Source of the DNA: Phycisphaerae bacterium
GTDB taxonomy: Bacteria; Planctomycetota; Phycisphaerae; UBA1845
Assembly: GCA_024102815.1 (NCBI GenBank)
Contig: JAGFJJ010000006.1
Location: 1 to 64,000, forward strand
Length of the DNA: 64,000 nucleotides
Direction: 5' to 3'
Each line of letters starts with the position of its first letter. Position 1 is the stretch's first letter. The notes beneath the pieces were generated by a model. That model worked only from the letters and a program-made list of their open reading frames with translations. It was not told the DNA's origin and made no database searches. Below are positions 8,593 through 17,246 of the stretch, in pieces. A program made the position numbers and the translations under genes.

Positions 8593-9614
8593 GGTAGCAC
8601 CTTCGCGATCTTCTCGATCTCGCTTTGATACTCACCCATCTTTTCGAGCCACGGCTGCCACACCGTTCCGTAGTACATCTGGCCGGTGGTGGATGCGACC
8701 TTCGTGTCCTCCTGTCTGATGTCGAAGATCGCCCGTCCAAACATCTGGGCAACCGGGGCCAGGGGACCAACATCGCGGATGGTGGCCACAAAGGGGTGCT
8801 TCGGATCGCAGTGTGGCCCTGCATCTACGCCACCCGGGCCGAGCAGATCGGAGGCGATTTTCTCGGCAATCATGTTCTGCCACTTGACGTATGACTCTTT
8901 GACGCGCCCACTGTGCACCTTGAAGTTTTGGATGACCGCTCCGAGCATCAGTGGACGCCCCGGGAATGAGTCGATCCCGAACGGGGTGAACGTCCGCGTG
9001 ATCTGGTCGTGGCGTTCGATCCATTGGCGAATGACTGATCCCAAGACGCGGACCGCCTGATAGCAGAACCGATCCGGAGTAAGCGGCACGATGAACCCGT
9101 CGCACGCGAGCACTACTGTCCGAGTGATGGCACCGGTGCTCGGCCCAACATCGCAAAGCACGTAGTCGAACTGCTTGACAGCGGCCAGTGTGTGGAGCAT
9201 TCGGTAAAAGACGACGTAGGTGTTCTTCTCGTTGATGTTTTCAGTAATCGCCTGGTTCCAGGCATTGCCGAAGTAGTTCTCGGCCATCGTAAACTCGAGG
9301 TCACCCCGGAGGATTGAGAGGTTCGGATATATTCCGGAGTCCACCAGCTGTATTGACGCTGCGTCGATGCTGCGAGTGTCACCGGCAAAGCGGGGGTGCA
9401 GCGCTTGATAAATCGATGTACCCGGCAAGTCGCGGTCGGGGTCGTCTAGCAAATCCGTCGATGCAAAGAACATCTCAGTGACGTTGCACTGTGGATCGCA
9501 ATCGACCACGAGTACGCGTTTGCCTCCGCGCGAAAGAAATACTGCCAGATTGAACAAGGTGGTCGTCTTGGAAACGCCGCCCTTGTTGTTGTACATTGCA
9601 ACTATCTGCGCCAT
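8589..9614 (-). CDS. ParA/MinD-like ATPase within the restriction operon
   Basis: A 341-aa P-loop ATPase with the deviant Walker A motif KGGVSKTTT (residues 11-19), then VLVVDCDPQCN and DYVLCDVGPS, which identify the ParA/Soj/MinD family. These proteins normally dimerise on ATP and move or position DNA or protein cargo. No ParB or centromere-like repeats are nearby, so plasmid partition is unlikely. The gene starts 17 bp after hsdR with an AAAGGA site and overlaps the cyclase-like gene by 4 bp, pointing to a functional pair inserted between hsdR and hsdM. Confidence 0.88.
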   Translation of the reverse strand: MAQIVAMYNNKGGVSKTTTLFNLAVFLSRGGKRVLVVDCDPQCNVTEMFFASTDLLDDPDRDLPGTSIYQALHPRFAGDTRSIDAASIQLVDSGIYPNLSILRGDLEFTMAENYFGNAWNQAITENINEKNTYVVFYRMLHTLAAVKQFDYVLCDVGPSTGAITRTVVLACDGFIVPLTPDRFCYQAVRVLGSVIRQWIERHDQITRTFTPFGIDSFPGRPLMLGAVIQNFKVHSGRVKESYVKWQNMIAEKIASDLLGPGGVDAGPHCDPKHPFVATIRDVGPLAPVAQMFGRAIFDIRQEDTKVASTTGQMYYGTVWQPWLEKMGEYQSEIEKIAKVLP

Positions 9615-9631
9615 GGGTGACGTCCTTTCCG

Positions 9632-11995
9632 CTATGCCGCCTCGTACAGCAGCGTTTGGAGCTGGTTAACCGCCGCGCGTAGGCGTGCCGCGGTGCCAAA
9701 CTTGGCAGCAATCTCGATCACGTTACCGTGCTCGTTAATTGGCGGTAATTCGAGCACGTCAGGCACGACGAACTGCGCCGTGCCGTGTTCCGTGTACTTG
9801 TCCAATAGCTCATTCAGAATGGCCTTGGCTTCGGGTCCATACTGATCAAAAAAATCCTGTCGTTCCGTGCGGAGCCGCTGCGCACGCTCTCGCCGTGTAC
9901 GCAGCGGCGCGTTGAAGGCCAGGTGACACAAGAGGTCGAGAGGATCGGCATCAGGCTGATTAGCTGTCTCGGCCAGGTGGTCGAAGTCAATTCCGCGATC
10001 CTCCAGCCGATCGATGATCTCCCGCCGCTTGTCCGGGTCGGCCCATTCGCCGCGAAGTTCGGCGGCGTTGCGGTACAGCATGCGCACCTTGTCTGCGGTG
10101 TAGTCCGTGAATTGCACGACGCGAAGCTGGTTGCCGTCTGGGTCGAGCTCGTACACGAGGTGCGCGGCGACCTCGACTTGTCCGCCGTCGACGTAGAACT
10201 TGCGGCGCGGCCCGTCGTCGACGTCAGGCGGTAGGACGGTCGGTCCGTCCTCATCTTCCGGCTCATCCTCGGGGGTCACCACCGTTTCGTCACTGGTCGG
10301 TTCGCCCGTTTCGTCGATCGTTTGCTCAGTCTCGATGCTCGGCTCGCCGTCGAAGTCGGGGTCGGCAAACATCCGCGTAGCTGAGCCGGTGTAATCAAGA
10401 ATGCTGAAGAACAGTTTGCCGTAGTCGTCGCGGACGCGGGTTCCGCGCCCGATGATCTGCTTGAACTCCGTCATCGAGTTGATGACTCTGACCAGCACGA
10501 TGTTCTCCACCGTGGGCGCGTCGATTCCCGTGGTCAGCAGTTGCGACGTGGTGAGAATAACCGGCGTGCGACGCTCAACATCCTGAAAGTTGCTGAGGTG
10601 GCCGCGCCCGATTTCGCCTTCATCGGACGTGACGCGGCAGACGTAGTCTGAATCATTTCGAACCAGATCGGCGCTGAGGTTGTTCAACGCACGACGCATC
10701 TCATCGGCATGCTCCTGATCCACACAGAACACAATCGTCTTGGCAAAGCGGTCGGTGCGTCGCATGTAGTCGGCCAAGTGTCTCGCGACGGCCTCCGTTC
10801 TGGCACGGAGCGCCACGCGGCGCTCGAAGTCGTTCGTGTGGTACTCTTCGTCCGGGATCTCGCGACCGAAGCGATCAAGCTCTCCCTGCGTCGGCCGCCA
10901 ACCAGCTGCGTCCCAGGTCGTGACGACGCGATGCACGCGGTACGGTGCTAGGAAGCCATCGTCGATGCCCTGACGAAGGCTGTACGTGTAGATGGGGTCG
11001 CCGAAATAGTCGTATGTGTCGGCATTGTCCTGACGTCGAGGTGTTGCCGTCATACCGAGCTTTGCGGCGGGCGCGAAATAGTCGATGATTTCGCGCCAAT
11101 TGCTGTCGTCGCGAGCACTTCCACGGTGACACTCATCTACGATGATCAGGTCGAAGAAATCGGGGGGGAACTCGCGGTACAGCCCTGGGCGATTCGCGTC
11201 CTTTGCAATAGCTTGATAGATGGCGAAGTACATCTCCCGGCTTCTGACCGCTTGGCCGTTTGCAATTTTCCAGCGGGCTTCGCCGAAGGGGGCGAAAATC
11301 TTCGCCATCGGGTCATCGATCAGGACGTTTCGATCCGCGAGGTACAGAATACGCGGCCGCCGGTGCTCGCCAGTTCGATTCCATCGCGAGGACCAGAGCT
11401 TCCAGCAGATCTGGAACGCGACGACCGTTTTGCCGGTTCCGGTCGCCATCGTGAGCAGAACGCGCTGATGGCCCTGCGCAATCGCCTGCACGGCGCGGTT
11501 GATGGCAATTTCCTGGTAGTAACGCGGCGATTTGCCGCTCAGGTGGTATGCGGCCGTGAGCAAGTGGTCGGCGGCGGCGGAGTCGAGGGACTCGTCCCAC
11601 GTGAGACGTGCCCACAGATCCGCCGGCGTCGGGAAGGTACTAATGGGGCGCTCGATGCCGGTCGTGAAGTCGAACTCGACAATGCCCTGCCCGTTGGTAG
11701 CGTACGCGAACTTCAACCCCAGGATCTCGGCGTACTCCTTGGCTTGCTGGAGTCCGTCCCCGGGTGTGGCGAAGGTCGGCTTCGCCTCGACCACCGCGAT
11801 GGCGAGGTCGGGACGGTATCGGAGGATATAATCGGCACGCTTGCCGGGACGTCGACGCCCGCGCCGGCCAGCCACCACGATCCGTCCATCGGTGAACGTC
11901 ACCTGCTCGTTGATGCGGTACGGCTCGGCGTCCCACCCGGCGACTTGGAGCCGGGGGACGACAAACCGCCTGCAGGTGTCAGCTTCGCTGGGCAT
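9632..11995 (-). CDS. hsdR: Type I restriction system endonuclease/translocase subunit
   Basis: The 787-aa R subunit cuts unmodified DNA after ATP-driven translocation. The PD-(D/E)xK-type nuclease is at the N-terminus (RADYILRYRPDLAIAVVEAK, with Asp, Glu and Lys near 55, 70 and 72). The Walker A MATGTGKT is at 183-190, DECH at 287-290 and TATP at 316-319. A second RecA fold lies around 400-500 (IGRGTRV), and an acidic linker about 530-580 precedes the C-terminal EcoEI-like domain. It is the first gene of the leftward operon. The length is normal and no frame damage is seen. Confidence 0.95.
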   Translation of the reverse strand: MPSEADTCRRFVVPRLQVAGWDAEPYRINEQVTFTDGRIVVAGRRGRRRPGKRADYILRYRPDLAIAVVEAKPTFATPGDGLQQAKEYAEILGLKFAYATNGQGIVEFDFTTGIERPISTFPTPADLWARLTWDESLDSAAADHLLTAAYHLSGKSPRYYQEIAINRAVQAIAQGHQRVLLTMATGTGKTVVAFQICWKLWSSRWNRTGEHRRPRILYLADRNVLIDDPMAKIFAPFGEARWKIANGQAVRSREMYFAIYQAIAKDANRPGLYREFPPDFFDLIIVDECHRGSARDDSNWREIIDYFAPAAKLGMTATPRRQDNADTYDYFGDPIYTYSLRQGIDDGFLAPYRVHRVVTTWDAAGWRPTQGELDRFGREIPDEEYHTNDFERRVALRARTEAVARHLADYMRRTDRFAKTIVFCVDQEHADEMRRALNNLSADLVRNDSDYVCRVTSDEGEIGRGHLSNFQDVERRTPVILTTSQLLTTGIDAPTVENIVLVRVINSMTEFKQIIGRGTRVRDDYGKLFFSILDYTGSATRMFADPDFDGEPSIETEQTIDETGEPTSDETVVTPEDEPEDEDGPTVLPPDVDDGPRRKFYVDGGQVEVAAHLVYELDPDGNQLRVVQFTDYTADKVRMLYRNAAELRGEWADPDKRREIIDRLEDRGIDFDHLAETANQPDADPLDLLCHLAFNAPLRTRRERAQRLRTERQDFFDQYGPEAKAILNELLDKYTEHGTAQFVVPDVLELPPINEHGNVIEIAAKFGTAARLRAAVNQLQTLLYEAA

Positions 11996-12032
11996 CGATT
12001 TCGCCGGGCGCTCTTGTGCGCGTTAACAAAAC

Positions 12033-12062
12033 AGTGTACATCATAACCTGCCGGTCAGTCAA
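12033..12062 (-). promoter_or_regulatory. Candidate sigma70 promoter of the restriction operon
   Basis: On the minus strand TTGACT (12062-12057) and TACACT (12038-12033) are 18 bp apart, about 40 bp upstream of the hsdR start. No other good match is visible in the divergent intergenic region. Match quality is moderate. Confidence 0.4.
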
Positions 12063-12201
12063 TGCAAGACTCGGGGCAGTGGAATCTGATCCTGGCGGCC
12101 GTCGCCCGTTGATCGGTCCTGCCCCAAAACGTGCCGGGGCGGCCTGTGGTCCGGCGTAGGAGATGATCGAGCGTCGCACGCGCGACAGGATGTGGACTAC
12201 G

Positions 12202-12213
12202 CTTCAGCTGAAG
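12202..12213. promoter_or_regulatory. 12-bp perfect palindrome in the divergent intergenic region
   Basis: CTTCAGCTGAAG is a perfect dyad lying 71 bp before the DUF5131 start and 207 bp before hsdR. It could be an operator for the Xre-type regulator in this island. There is only one copy here, so its role is open. Confidence 0.3.
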
Positions 12214-12283
12214 TGCCGGTGGCGTGTTCGGTAAATATTCGGTACGATTCCGTGCCGCGACGGTGATCGAAAAGGCGCGATAC

Positions 12284-13081
12284 ATGGCCCAAACCTCCAC
12301 GATTGAATGGACGGAAGCGACATGGAATCCGGTTGTAGGCTGCCGGAAGGTCAGCGCCGGTTGTGCTAATTGCTACGCGGAGCGGATGTCGAAGCGTCTT
12401 GCGGCGATGGCGAAGGCTGACCTTGCTTGCGGCCGCAACCCCGGCAAGAAGGAAGGGTACCTTCATGTCATCAATCGACGCGGCGGCTGGAACGGTGACG
12501 TCTATCTCGACTATTCGTGCGTCGAGGCGCCGCTGTCGTGGACCGCACCACGCGTGATTTTTGTCAACTCGATGAGCGACCTGTTCCACGAGGATGTTCC
12601 GGAGACGTTTGTCCAAGCGGTCTTCGACGTTATGAACCGTTGCGAGCAGCATACGTTCCAAGTGCTCACAAAGCGCCCAGAGCGCGCCGCGAAGATGTCA
12701 CGACGCTTGACATGGGGATCCAACATCTGGATGGGCACGAGCGTCGAAGACAAGGCGGTCACCCAGCGCGTACACGAGATTCGTCGGACGAGCGCCGCCA
12801 TCAAGTTCCTGTCGGTCGAACCGTTGATTGGACCAATTCCGCGCCTCCCGCTCACCGGGATCGACTGGGTGATCGTGGGCGGCGAATCTGGACCGGGCGC
12901 TAGACCGGTGCACATTGACTGGGTTCGACAGATTCGCGACCGCTGTGTCGCCAGGGGTGTCCCCTTCTTCTTCAAGCAATGGGGTGGCGTCGACAAAAAG
13001 CGAGCCGGTCGCATTCTCGACGGTCGGACCTGGGACCAGATGCCATGTGATGGCAGAATTGAGGTGATCGGGCATGGCTGA
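12284..13081 (+). CDS. DUF5131 (phage Gp37/Gp68-like) three-Cys-motif protein
   Basis: A 265-aa protein with the three-Cys signature at the N-terminus (WNPVVGCRKVSAGCANCYAE), like a divergent radical-SAM iron-sulfur site. Conserved blocks follow: IFVNSMSDLFHEDVP, FQVLTKRP, SVEPLIG and VIVGGESGPGARP. These mark DUF5131, related to phage Gp37/Gp68. The ATG at 12284 is chosen because the domain begins at once (IEWTEATWNP). The last 8 bp overlap the start of tcmP. Family members are almost always linked to TcmP; the reaction is unknown. Confidence 0.9.
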   Translation: MAQTSTIEWTEATWNPVVGCRKVSAGCANCYAERMSKRLAAMAKADLACGRNPGKKEGYLHVINRRGGWNGDVYLDYSCVEAPLSWTAPRVIFVNSMSDLFHEDVPETFVQAVFDVMNRCEQHTFQVLTKRPERAAKMSRRLTWGSNIWMGTSVEDKAVTQRVHEIRRTSAAIKFLSVEPLIGPIPRLPLTGIDWVIVGGESGPGARPVHIDWVRQIRDRCVARGVPFFFKQWGGVDKKRAGRILDGRTWDQMPCDGRIEVIGHG

Positions 13082-14225
13082 ACCAAAGGAAACAGTTTAT
13101 GCGGCGGAGCCGCATACGCGAGCAAAGCACGACATTCTACGGGAATACCTCAAGCGCTGGCTGCCAATCCTTGCTCGACAGTCGCAGAACATGGGCCGTC
13201 TGAACACTCGCCTGCTGTACGTGGACGGCTTCGCTGGGGCTGGAGAATACACCGACAACATCCCCGGTAGCCCGATCGTGGCGATCCAGACAGCTCTGGA
13301 GTCCACCACAGCTTTTACGGTACCAACTCAGATCAAACTGATCGAGATTCGGGCGGACCGCGTTGCGAATCTCCGCAGGCTCGTCGACCAAATGCGTCCC
13401 GAACTCGCACGAGGTGGCCGAATCGTTGTTGATGAGCCGATTCAAGGCGACTGCGAAACAGTGATAGACCAGCTAATCGACCAGCACGAACAGTCTCATC
13501 AGCGGCTGGGGCCGGCGCTTTTCTTCTTGGATCAGTATGGCTATTCCTCGTTCTCGATGGAGCTGATCGGCCGAATACTCAAGAACGAAGTCTGCGAGGT
13601 GTTCTCGTATCTGAACTGGAATCTGCTGCACCCCTTCATGGCAGACCAGACGAAACACGCCGGCATCGTAAAGGCTTTTGGCGGCGACGAATGGCTGGAG
13701 GTGATCGAACTTTGTGGCAAGAATAGGGAAGACCGATTCCAGGAAATCTATCTCAATGCGCTTCGGCGACGGGCCGGAGCGACCTACGCTTATCCCTTCG
13801 CAATGCGCGATCAGAACGATCGCGTGATCTACTGGCTGTTCTTTTGCAGCAACAATCTCCGCGGCCTCGAGGAGATGAAGCGGGCGATGTGGACAGTCGA
13901 TCGTTCCGGCGGTTTCGAGTTTTCGGATCGGCACGCCCAAAGCGCGGGAAAGCTGTTCAAGTACGGGGATTCGGAACTCGCGAATGATGTGATTGAGGCT
14001 TTGGACGGGCAGACGTTGACCGTCGGCGAGATTGAGGAGTACGTCCTAGTGAACACGCCAGCCTGCAACTACAAGCGCGCCTTGGCGATTATCGAGCGCA
14101 CAGGTCGTCTGGAACCAATCGACCCTCCAAAGGGGCGACGCGCGGGAAGCTTCAGCGAAAAGAGCTTGCGGGTTAGGTTCGTGTGCCCGGTGCAGAAGAA
14201 GGACTTGACGCTCTTCGACAATTGA
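13074..14225 (+). CDS. tcmP: Three-Cys-motif partner protein TcmP
   Basis: The 383-aa product matches the TcmP family. An N-terminal helical stretch (HTRAKHDILREYLKRWLPIL) is followed by the strongly conserved LLYVDGFAGAGEY, KLIEIRADRVANLRRL and ALFFLDQYGYSSFSM. The first two blocks resemble a Rossmann methyltransferase fold. The C-terminal part looks like a winged helix. It overlaps the DUF5131 gene by 8 bp, the standard arrangement. The pair occurs in mobile and defence-rich DNA and is suspected to act on nucleic acid; no activity is established to my knowledge. Confidence 0.9.
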   Translation: MAEPKETVYAAEPHTRAKHDILREYLKRWLPILARQSQNMGRLNTRLLYVDGFAGAGEYTDNIPGSPIVAIQTALESTTAFTVPTQIKLIEIRADRVANLRRLVDQMRPELARGGRIVVDEPIQGDCETVIDQLIDQHEQSHQRLGPALFFLDQYGYSSFSMELIGRILKNEVCEVFSYLNWNLLHPFMADQTKHAGIVKAFGGDEWLEVIELCGKNREDRFQEIYLNALRRRAGATYAYPFAMRDQNDRVIYWLFFCSNNLRGLEEMKRAMWTVDRSGGFEFSDRHAQSAGKLFKYGDSELANDVIEALDGQTLTVGEIEEYVLVNTPACNYKRALAIIERTGRLEPIDPPKGRRAGSFSEKSLRVRFVCPVQKKDLTLFDN

Positions 14226-14233
14226 CGCCTTGC

Positions 14234-14641
14234 TCACAAAGCGTAGGCGTGCGTTTTGATTTGTGTCCACTTCACACGTTGTTGCCTCCAGTCAGTTTCG
14301 GCAGTGATCGGTCTCAACTTCCGCTCGTGGAGCGGGTCGCGACCCTGTGCGACTGCTGGCAGGACGAGCAGCGCCTCCTGGATGTCCGGCGCGAGGAGGT
14401 TGAGGTTCATGATCTGCGTCATCCGGGGTTGGGTGACGTGGGCCAGGCGGGCCAGCTCGGACAGGTCGGAGACCTTGCCTTCTCGAATGAGCCGATCGAA
14501 GTGGATTGCAAGGGCCATGAGGCGGGAAATCCGCGGAATGCGGCCAGGGGAAACCTTCCTGGCAGGACGCGGCGTGTCGACGAATGTCTTTCGCCCGCGG
14601 CCACGGCGTACGATCGCGACCTTTCGTTTGACCATAATCAC
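14234..14641 (-). CDS. Small HTH protein of the serine-recombinase cassette
   Basis: A 135-aa basic protein with a helix-turn-helix (LSELARLAHVTQPRMTQIMN, about 60-80) after an Arg/Lys-rich N-terminus, ending in a conserved-looking WRQQRVKWTQI segment. The GTG start overlaps the recombinase stop by 4 bp (GTGA); an ATG two codons later is an alternative. Proteins of this type routinely follow large serine recombinases with DUF2924 genes, and it probably helps DNA recognition or regulates the cassette. Confidence 0.75.
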   Translation of the reverse strand: MIMVKRKVAIVRRGRGRKTFVDTPRPARKVSPGRIPRISRLMALAIHFDRLIREGKVSDLSELARLAHVTQPRMTQIMNLNLLAPDIQEALLVLPAVAQGRDPLHERKLRPITAETDWRQQRVKWTQIKTHAYAL

Positions 14642-16305
14642 GCGGCGGCCTCCCGTGGATTGGGCTTGGTAGTATGCTTGGACGGCGGGTAGGACGTAGT
14701 CTCGTCACTGCCATTTCGGTCGGCACCATTCGCCAACGCTCGAATCCCGGCGTCGTGAAACGCAATCTCAATCGTGCTGTCCGCGGCATCGAAATCGACT
14801 CGTTGAACGAGCAGGTTGATCACGCGGACTTGCTCGCGCGGTGTCAGAGCGGACCACAGGCCTTCGAAGTCGGCGAACGCGGCGGCGACGTCGGATTCGG
14901 TCACCGCTGCGTCTTGAAGCTCCCTGATCTGAGCATCAATTTCGGCCAATCGCCGTTCCACGTCGGCAATCTGATCCGCCAAATTGGAAATGAGTTCCGG
15001 GTCGGTGTCGGCAGCAGCGGAAGCCATGCGCCGCAACTCGGCGTGGTGGCGTTTCAGTCCCTTCTGAAGCATCCGCCGTTCTTCCTCCAGTCGCCCGACG
15101 CGCGTCTTTGTGTCAGCCGTTGCCTGCGCCAGAGTCTCGGCTCGCAGTTCAGGGTCGTCGGCGACGCACCGAATCTGTTCCACCACGGCCCGTTCGATTT
15201 CTCCGGCTGGCAGCGAACCCACGGGACATTTCCGCCGTCCCCGCTTGATGGCGTCCGTGCAGGTGTAGTAGCGGTAGCGTTTGCTCCCCCGCGTGGTGAA
15301 GGTGTGGACCATCGCTCGCCCACAGGCCTTGCAGTGCAGCAAACCCCGAAGCAGCGCCCCGTGACGATTGCGAAGCTCCGCACATCCGATGTTGCGATTC
15401 CTGGCCAGGAGCCTCTGCACCTTGTCGAAAAGGTCCTTCGGTACGATTGCCTCGTGCTCACCCGGAAAGATGTCCTTCTTGTGGCGTACCCGGCCGACGT
15501 ACAGGACGTTGGTCAACAGGACGTGCAGGCGGCACTTATCGAACGGGAACCCCCCGCGCTCCGCGCCACTTCGCGTCTTCCACACTTTGGTTCGCCAGCC
15601 CCGTCGCTCCAGCTCCGCCGCCGTGGCCAACAACGTGCCGCACTCGACGTACAACTCGAAGATCTGCCGCACGAACGAGGCCTCGACGGGGTTGACAACG
15701 AGCTTGGGGCTTCCGCTGGACCGGTCCACGTCAAACCCGAGGATCGGCGTACCACCCGTCCATTTGCCGCGCTGGCGTGACGCGGCGATCTTGTCGCGAA
15801 TGCGTTCGCCGATGATTTCGCGCTCGAACTGGGCGAACGACAACAGGATATTGAGCGTCAATCGGCCCATCGAGCTGCTGGTATCAAACGCCTGCGTGAC
15901 ACTGACGAACGCGACTCCGTGTTTCTCGAACACGGTCATCATCCGCATGAAGTCGGCGAGCGACCGGCTGAATCGGTCGATCTTGTAGACGACCACCGTG
16001 TCAACTCTGCCCGCTTCGATATCGGCCAGCAGTCGCTTCAGCGCGGGGCGTTCCGTATTACCCCCCGTGAAACCGCCGTCGTCGTAACGATCCGGCAGGC
16101 AGACCCATCCCTCGGCCTTTTGGCTGGCGATATACGCCTCGGCCGCTTCGCGCTGCGCGTCGAGCGAGTTGAACTCCTGTTGAAGCCCCTCGTCGCTGCT
16201 CTTGCGAGTGTAGATGGCGCATCGCACTTTCGCGACTGTGGCCGCCTTGTCCGGTTGGCTCTTGCGGCGGTGGGCAGGTTCACGCGTTGCGGTCGCGCTG
16301 GTCAC
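14638..16305 (-). CDS. Large serine recombinase
   Basis: A 555-aa site-specific recombinase of the resolvase/invertase superfamily. The catalytic domain runs about 27-175, with the nucleophile Ser in YTRKSSDEG and conserved arginines in YKIDRFSRSL and FEREIIGERIRDKIAASRQR. Next come the recombinase domain (180-290), a zinc-ribbon domain (LLHCKACGRAMVHTF, then TCTD and CPVG) and a coiled coil (about 410-470). Flanking genes overlap by 4 bp on both sides. It probably moved the island or the cassette itself; no attachment sites could be identified by eye. Confidence 0.95.
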   Translation of the reverse strand: MTSATATREPAHRRKSQPDKAATVAKVRCAIYTRKSSDEGLQQEFNSLDAQREAAEAYIASQKAEGWVCLPDRYDDGGFTGGNTERPALKRLLADIEAGRVDTVVVYKIDRFSRSLADFMRMMTVFEKHGVAFVSVTQAFDTSSSMGRLTLNILLSFAQFEREIIGERIRDKIAASRQRGKWTGGTPILGFDVDRSSGSPKLVVNPVEASFVRQIFELYVECGTLLATAAELERRGWRTKVWKTRSGAERGGFPFDKCRLHVLLTNVLYVGRVRHKKDIFPGEHEAIVPKDLFDKVQRLLARNRNIGCAELRNRHGALLRGLLHCKACGRAMVHTFTTRGSKRYRYYTCTDAIKRGRRKCPVGSLPAGEIERAVVEQIRCVADDPELRAETLAQATADTKTRVGRLEEERRMLQKGLKRHHAELRRMASAAADTDPELISNLADQIADVERRLAEIDAQIRELQDAAVTESDVAAAFADFEGLWSALTPREQVRVINLLVQRVDFDAADSTIEIAFHDAGIRALANGADRNGSDETTSYPPSKHTTKPNPREAAA

Positions 16306-16796
16306 GCCTTGCCCTCCAGGCCGAAGAACCGAAACCCATTGATGTGCGAACCGGTGATCGCCTTCGCGACCGCAGTCAGCGAGCGATAGCGGTCGCCGAG
16401 GTACTCGAAGCCGTCGGCCAGCGCCGTAACGGCAATCGTCCGACCCTTGTACTTCCGCGTGATCTGCGAGCCAATTGGCGGCAGGCGTGGGTCGGTGGTC
16501 AGTACGACGGGTACGGAGGTGATTGCGACGGGCTTTGAACTCGCCGTCTTCTGCTTTGGCCGCGGCGGCGTCACGCGGACGTCCGCGACATTAGCCAGTT
16601 CCTCGGCCCGCCGAATCGCCCGCTCCGACAACCCGCCTTCGGCGTTGGCCTGGAGCCGCCACGCGATCCGCCGGATCAGGTACTGCTTGTGCCGGCTGCG
16701 GACCGGTTCGCCAAAGACCTCGACGTATCGCTCCTGGAGTTGTCCGACCGTCATCGCCTCCAGCGTCGCGACCTCCTTCCTTATGTTCAGGCTCAT
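16302..16796 (-). CDS. DUF2924 protein of the recombinase cassette
   Basis: A 164-aa protein of the DUF2924 family. The N-terminal part (ATLEAMTVGQLQERYVEVFG, then RHKQYLIRRIAWRLQ) and the C-terminal part (GSQITRKYKGRTIAVTALAD, FEYLGDRYRSLTAVAKAITG, HINGFRFFGL) are both clearly present. DUF2924 genes nearly always precede large serine recombinases, and this one overlaps both neighbours by 4 bp (ATGA). Its job is unknown; a DNA-binding accessory role is likely from the context and charge. Confidence 0.9.
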   Translation of the reverse strand: MSLNIRKEVATLEAMTVGQLQERYVEVFGEPVRSRHKQYLIRRIAWRLQANAEGGLSERAIRRAEELANVADVRVTPPRPKQKTASSKPVAITSVPVVLTTDPRLPPIGSQITRKYKGRTIAVTALADGFEYLGDRYRSLTAVAKAITGSHINGFRFFGLEGKA

Positions 16797-17032
16797 GTTC
16801 CGTCTCCATCGCCCCGCGGACCTAACCCGCGGGTACCGTTGACCACACTGAGCCTCGTTTCGCGGGAAAGCTCAAGGGCGATCTCGCCGCGAGGCGAGGA
16901 TTCTTGAGCATCGAGATTGCCCGTGGTTCTGGCCGTCCGGTGCCACCGGACAACGCCCTTGGCGAGGATCGATGCGACCTCGCGCCGTCGGTCGCCAGGA
17001 GAGAGATGTTCGTCCGCGCGCTGCTTTGGCAT
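16793..17032 (-). CDS. Small protein opening the recombinase cassette
   Basis: A 79-aa charged protein beginning MPKQRADEHLSPGDRRREVA, with SILAKGVVRWHR in the middle and ETRLSVVNGTRG near the end. Similar short proteins precede DUF2924 genes. The ATG at 17032 has a GGAG site. The frame stays open upstream to 17350, where a segment (DAASTLGISNGYAAARWHRA) looks like a HTH, so a longer product is possible. It overlaps the DUF2924 gene by 4 bp. Function unknown. Confidence 0.55.
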   Translation of the reverse strand: MPKQRADEHLSPGDRRREVASILAKGVVRWHRTARTTGNLDAQESSPRGEIALELSRETRLSVVNGTRGLGPRGDGDGT

Positions 17033-17246
17033 AACGGGCTCCACGCGGTAGGGCGCGATCGCACGATGCCAACGCGCCGCCGCATACCCGTTACTTATGC
17101 CAAGTGTTGATGCTGCGTCCGCATTATCTCGCTCGGACGCCAATTGAATTGCACTTTGGATCGAAATCGGGTCATAATGGCGCTCGACCGGAGTCCCATT
17201 CAGTGACATCAGCCTACGCGTGTGTCCGACAGTCGGGAGAAACCCC

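Noticed and set aside
8589..9614. Plasmid partition locus (parA)
   Set aside because: No parB, no centromere-like iterons and no replication gene are near; the gene is embedded in a restriction operon.
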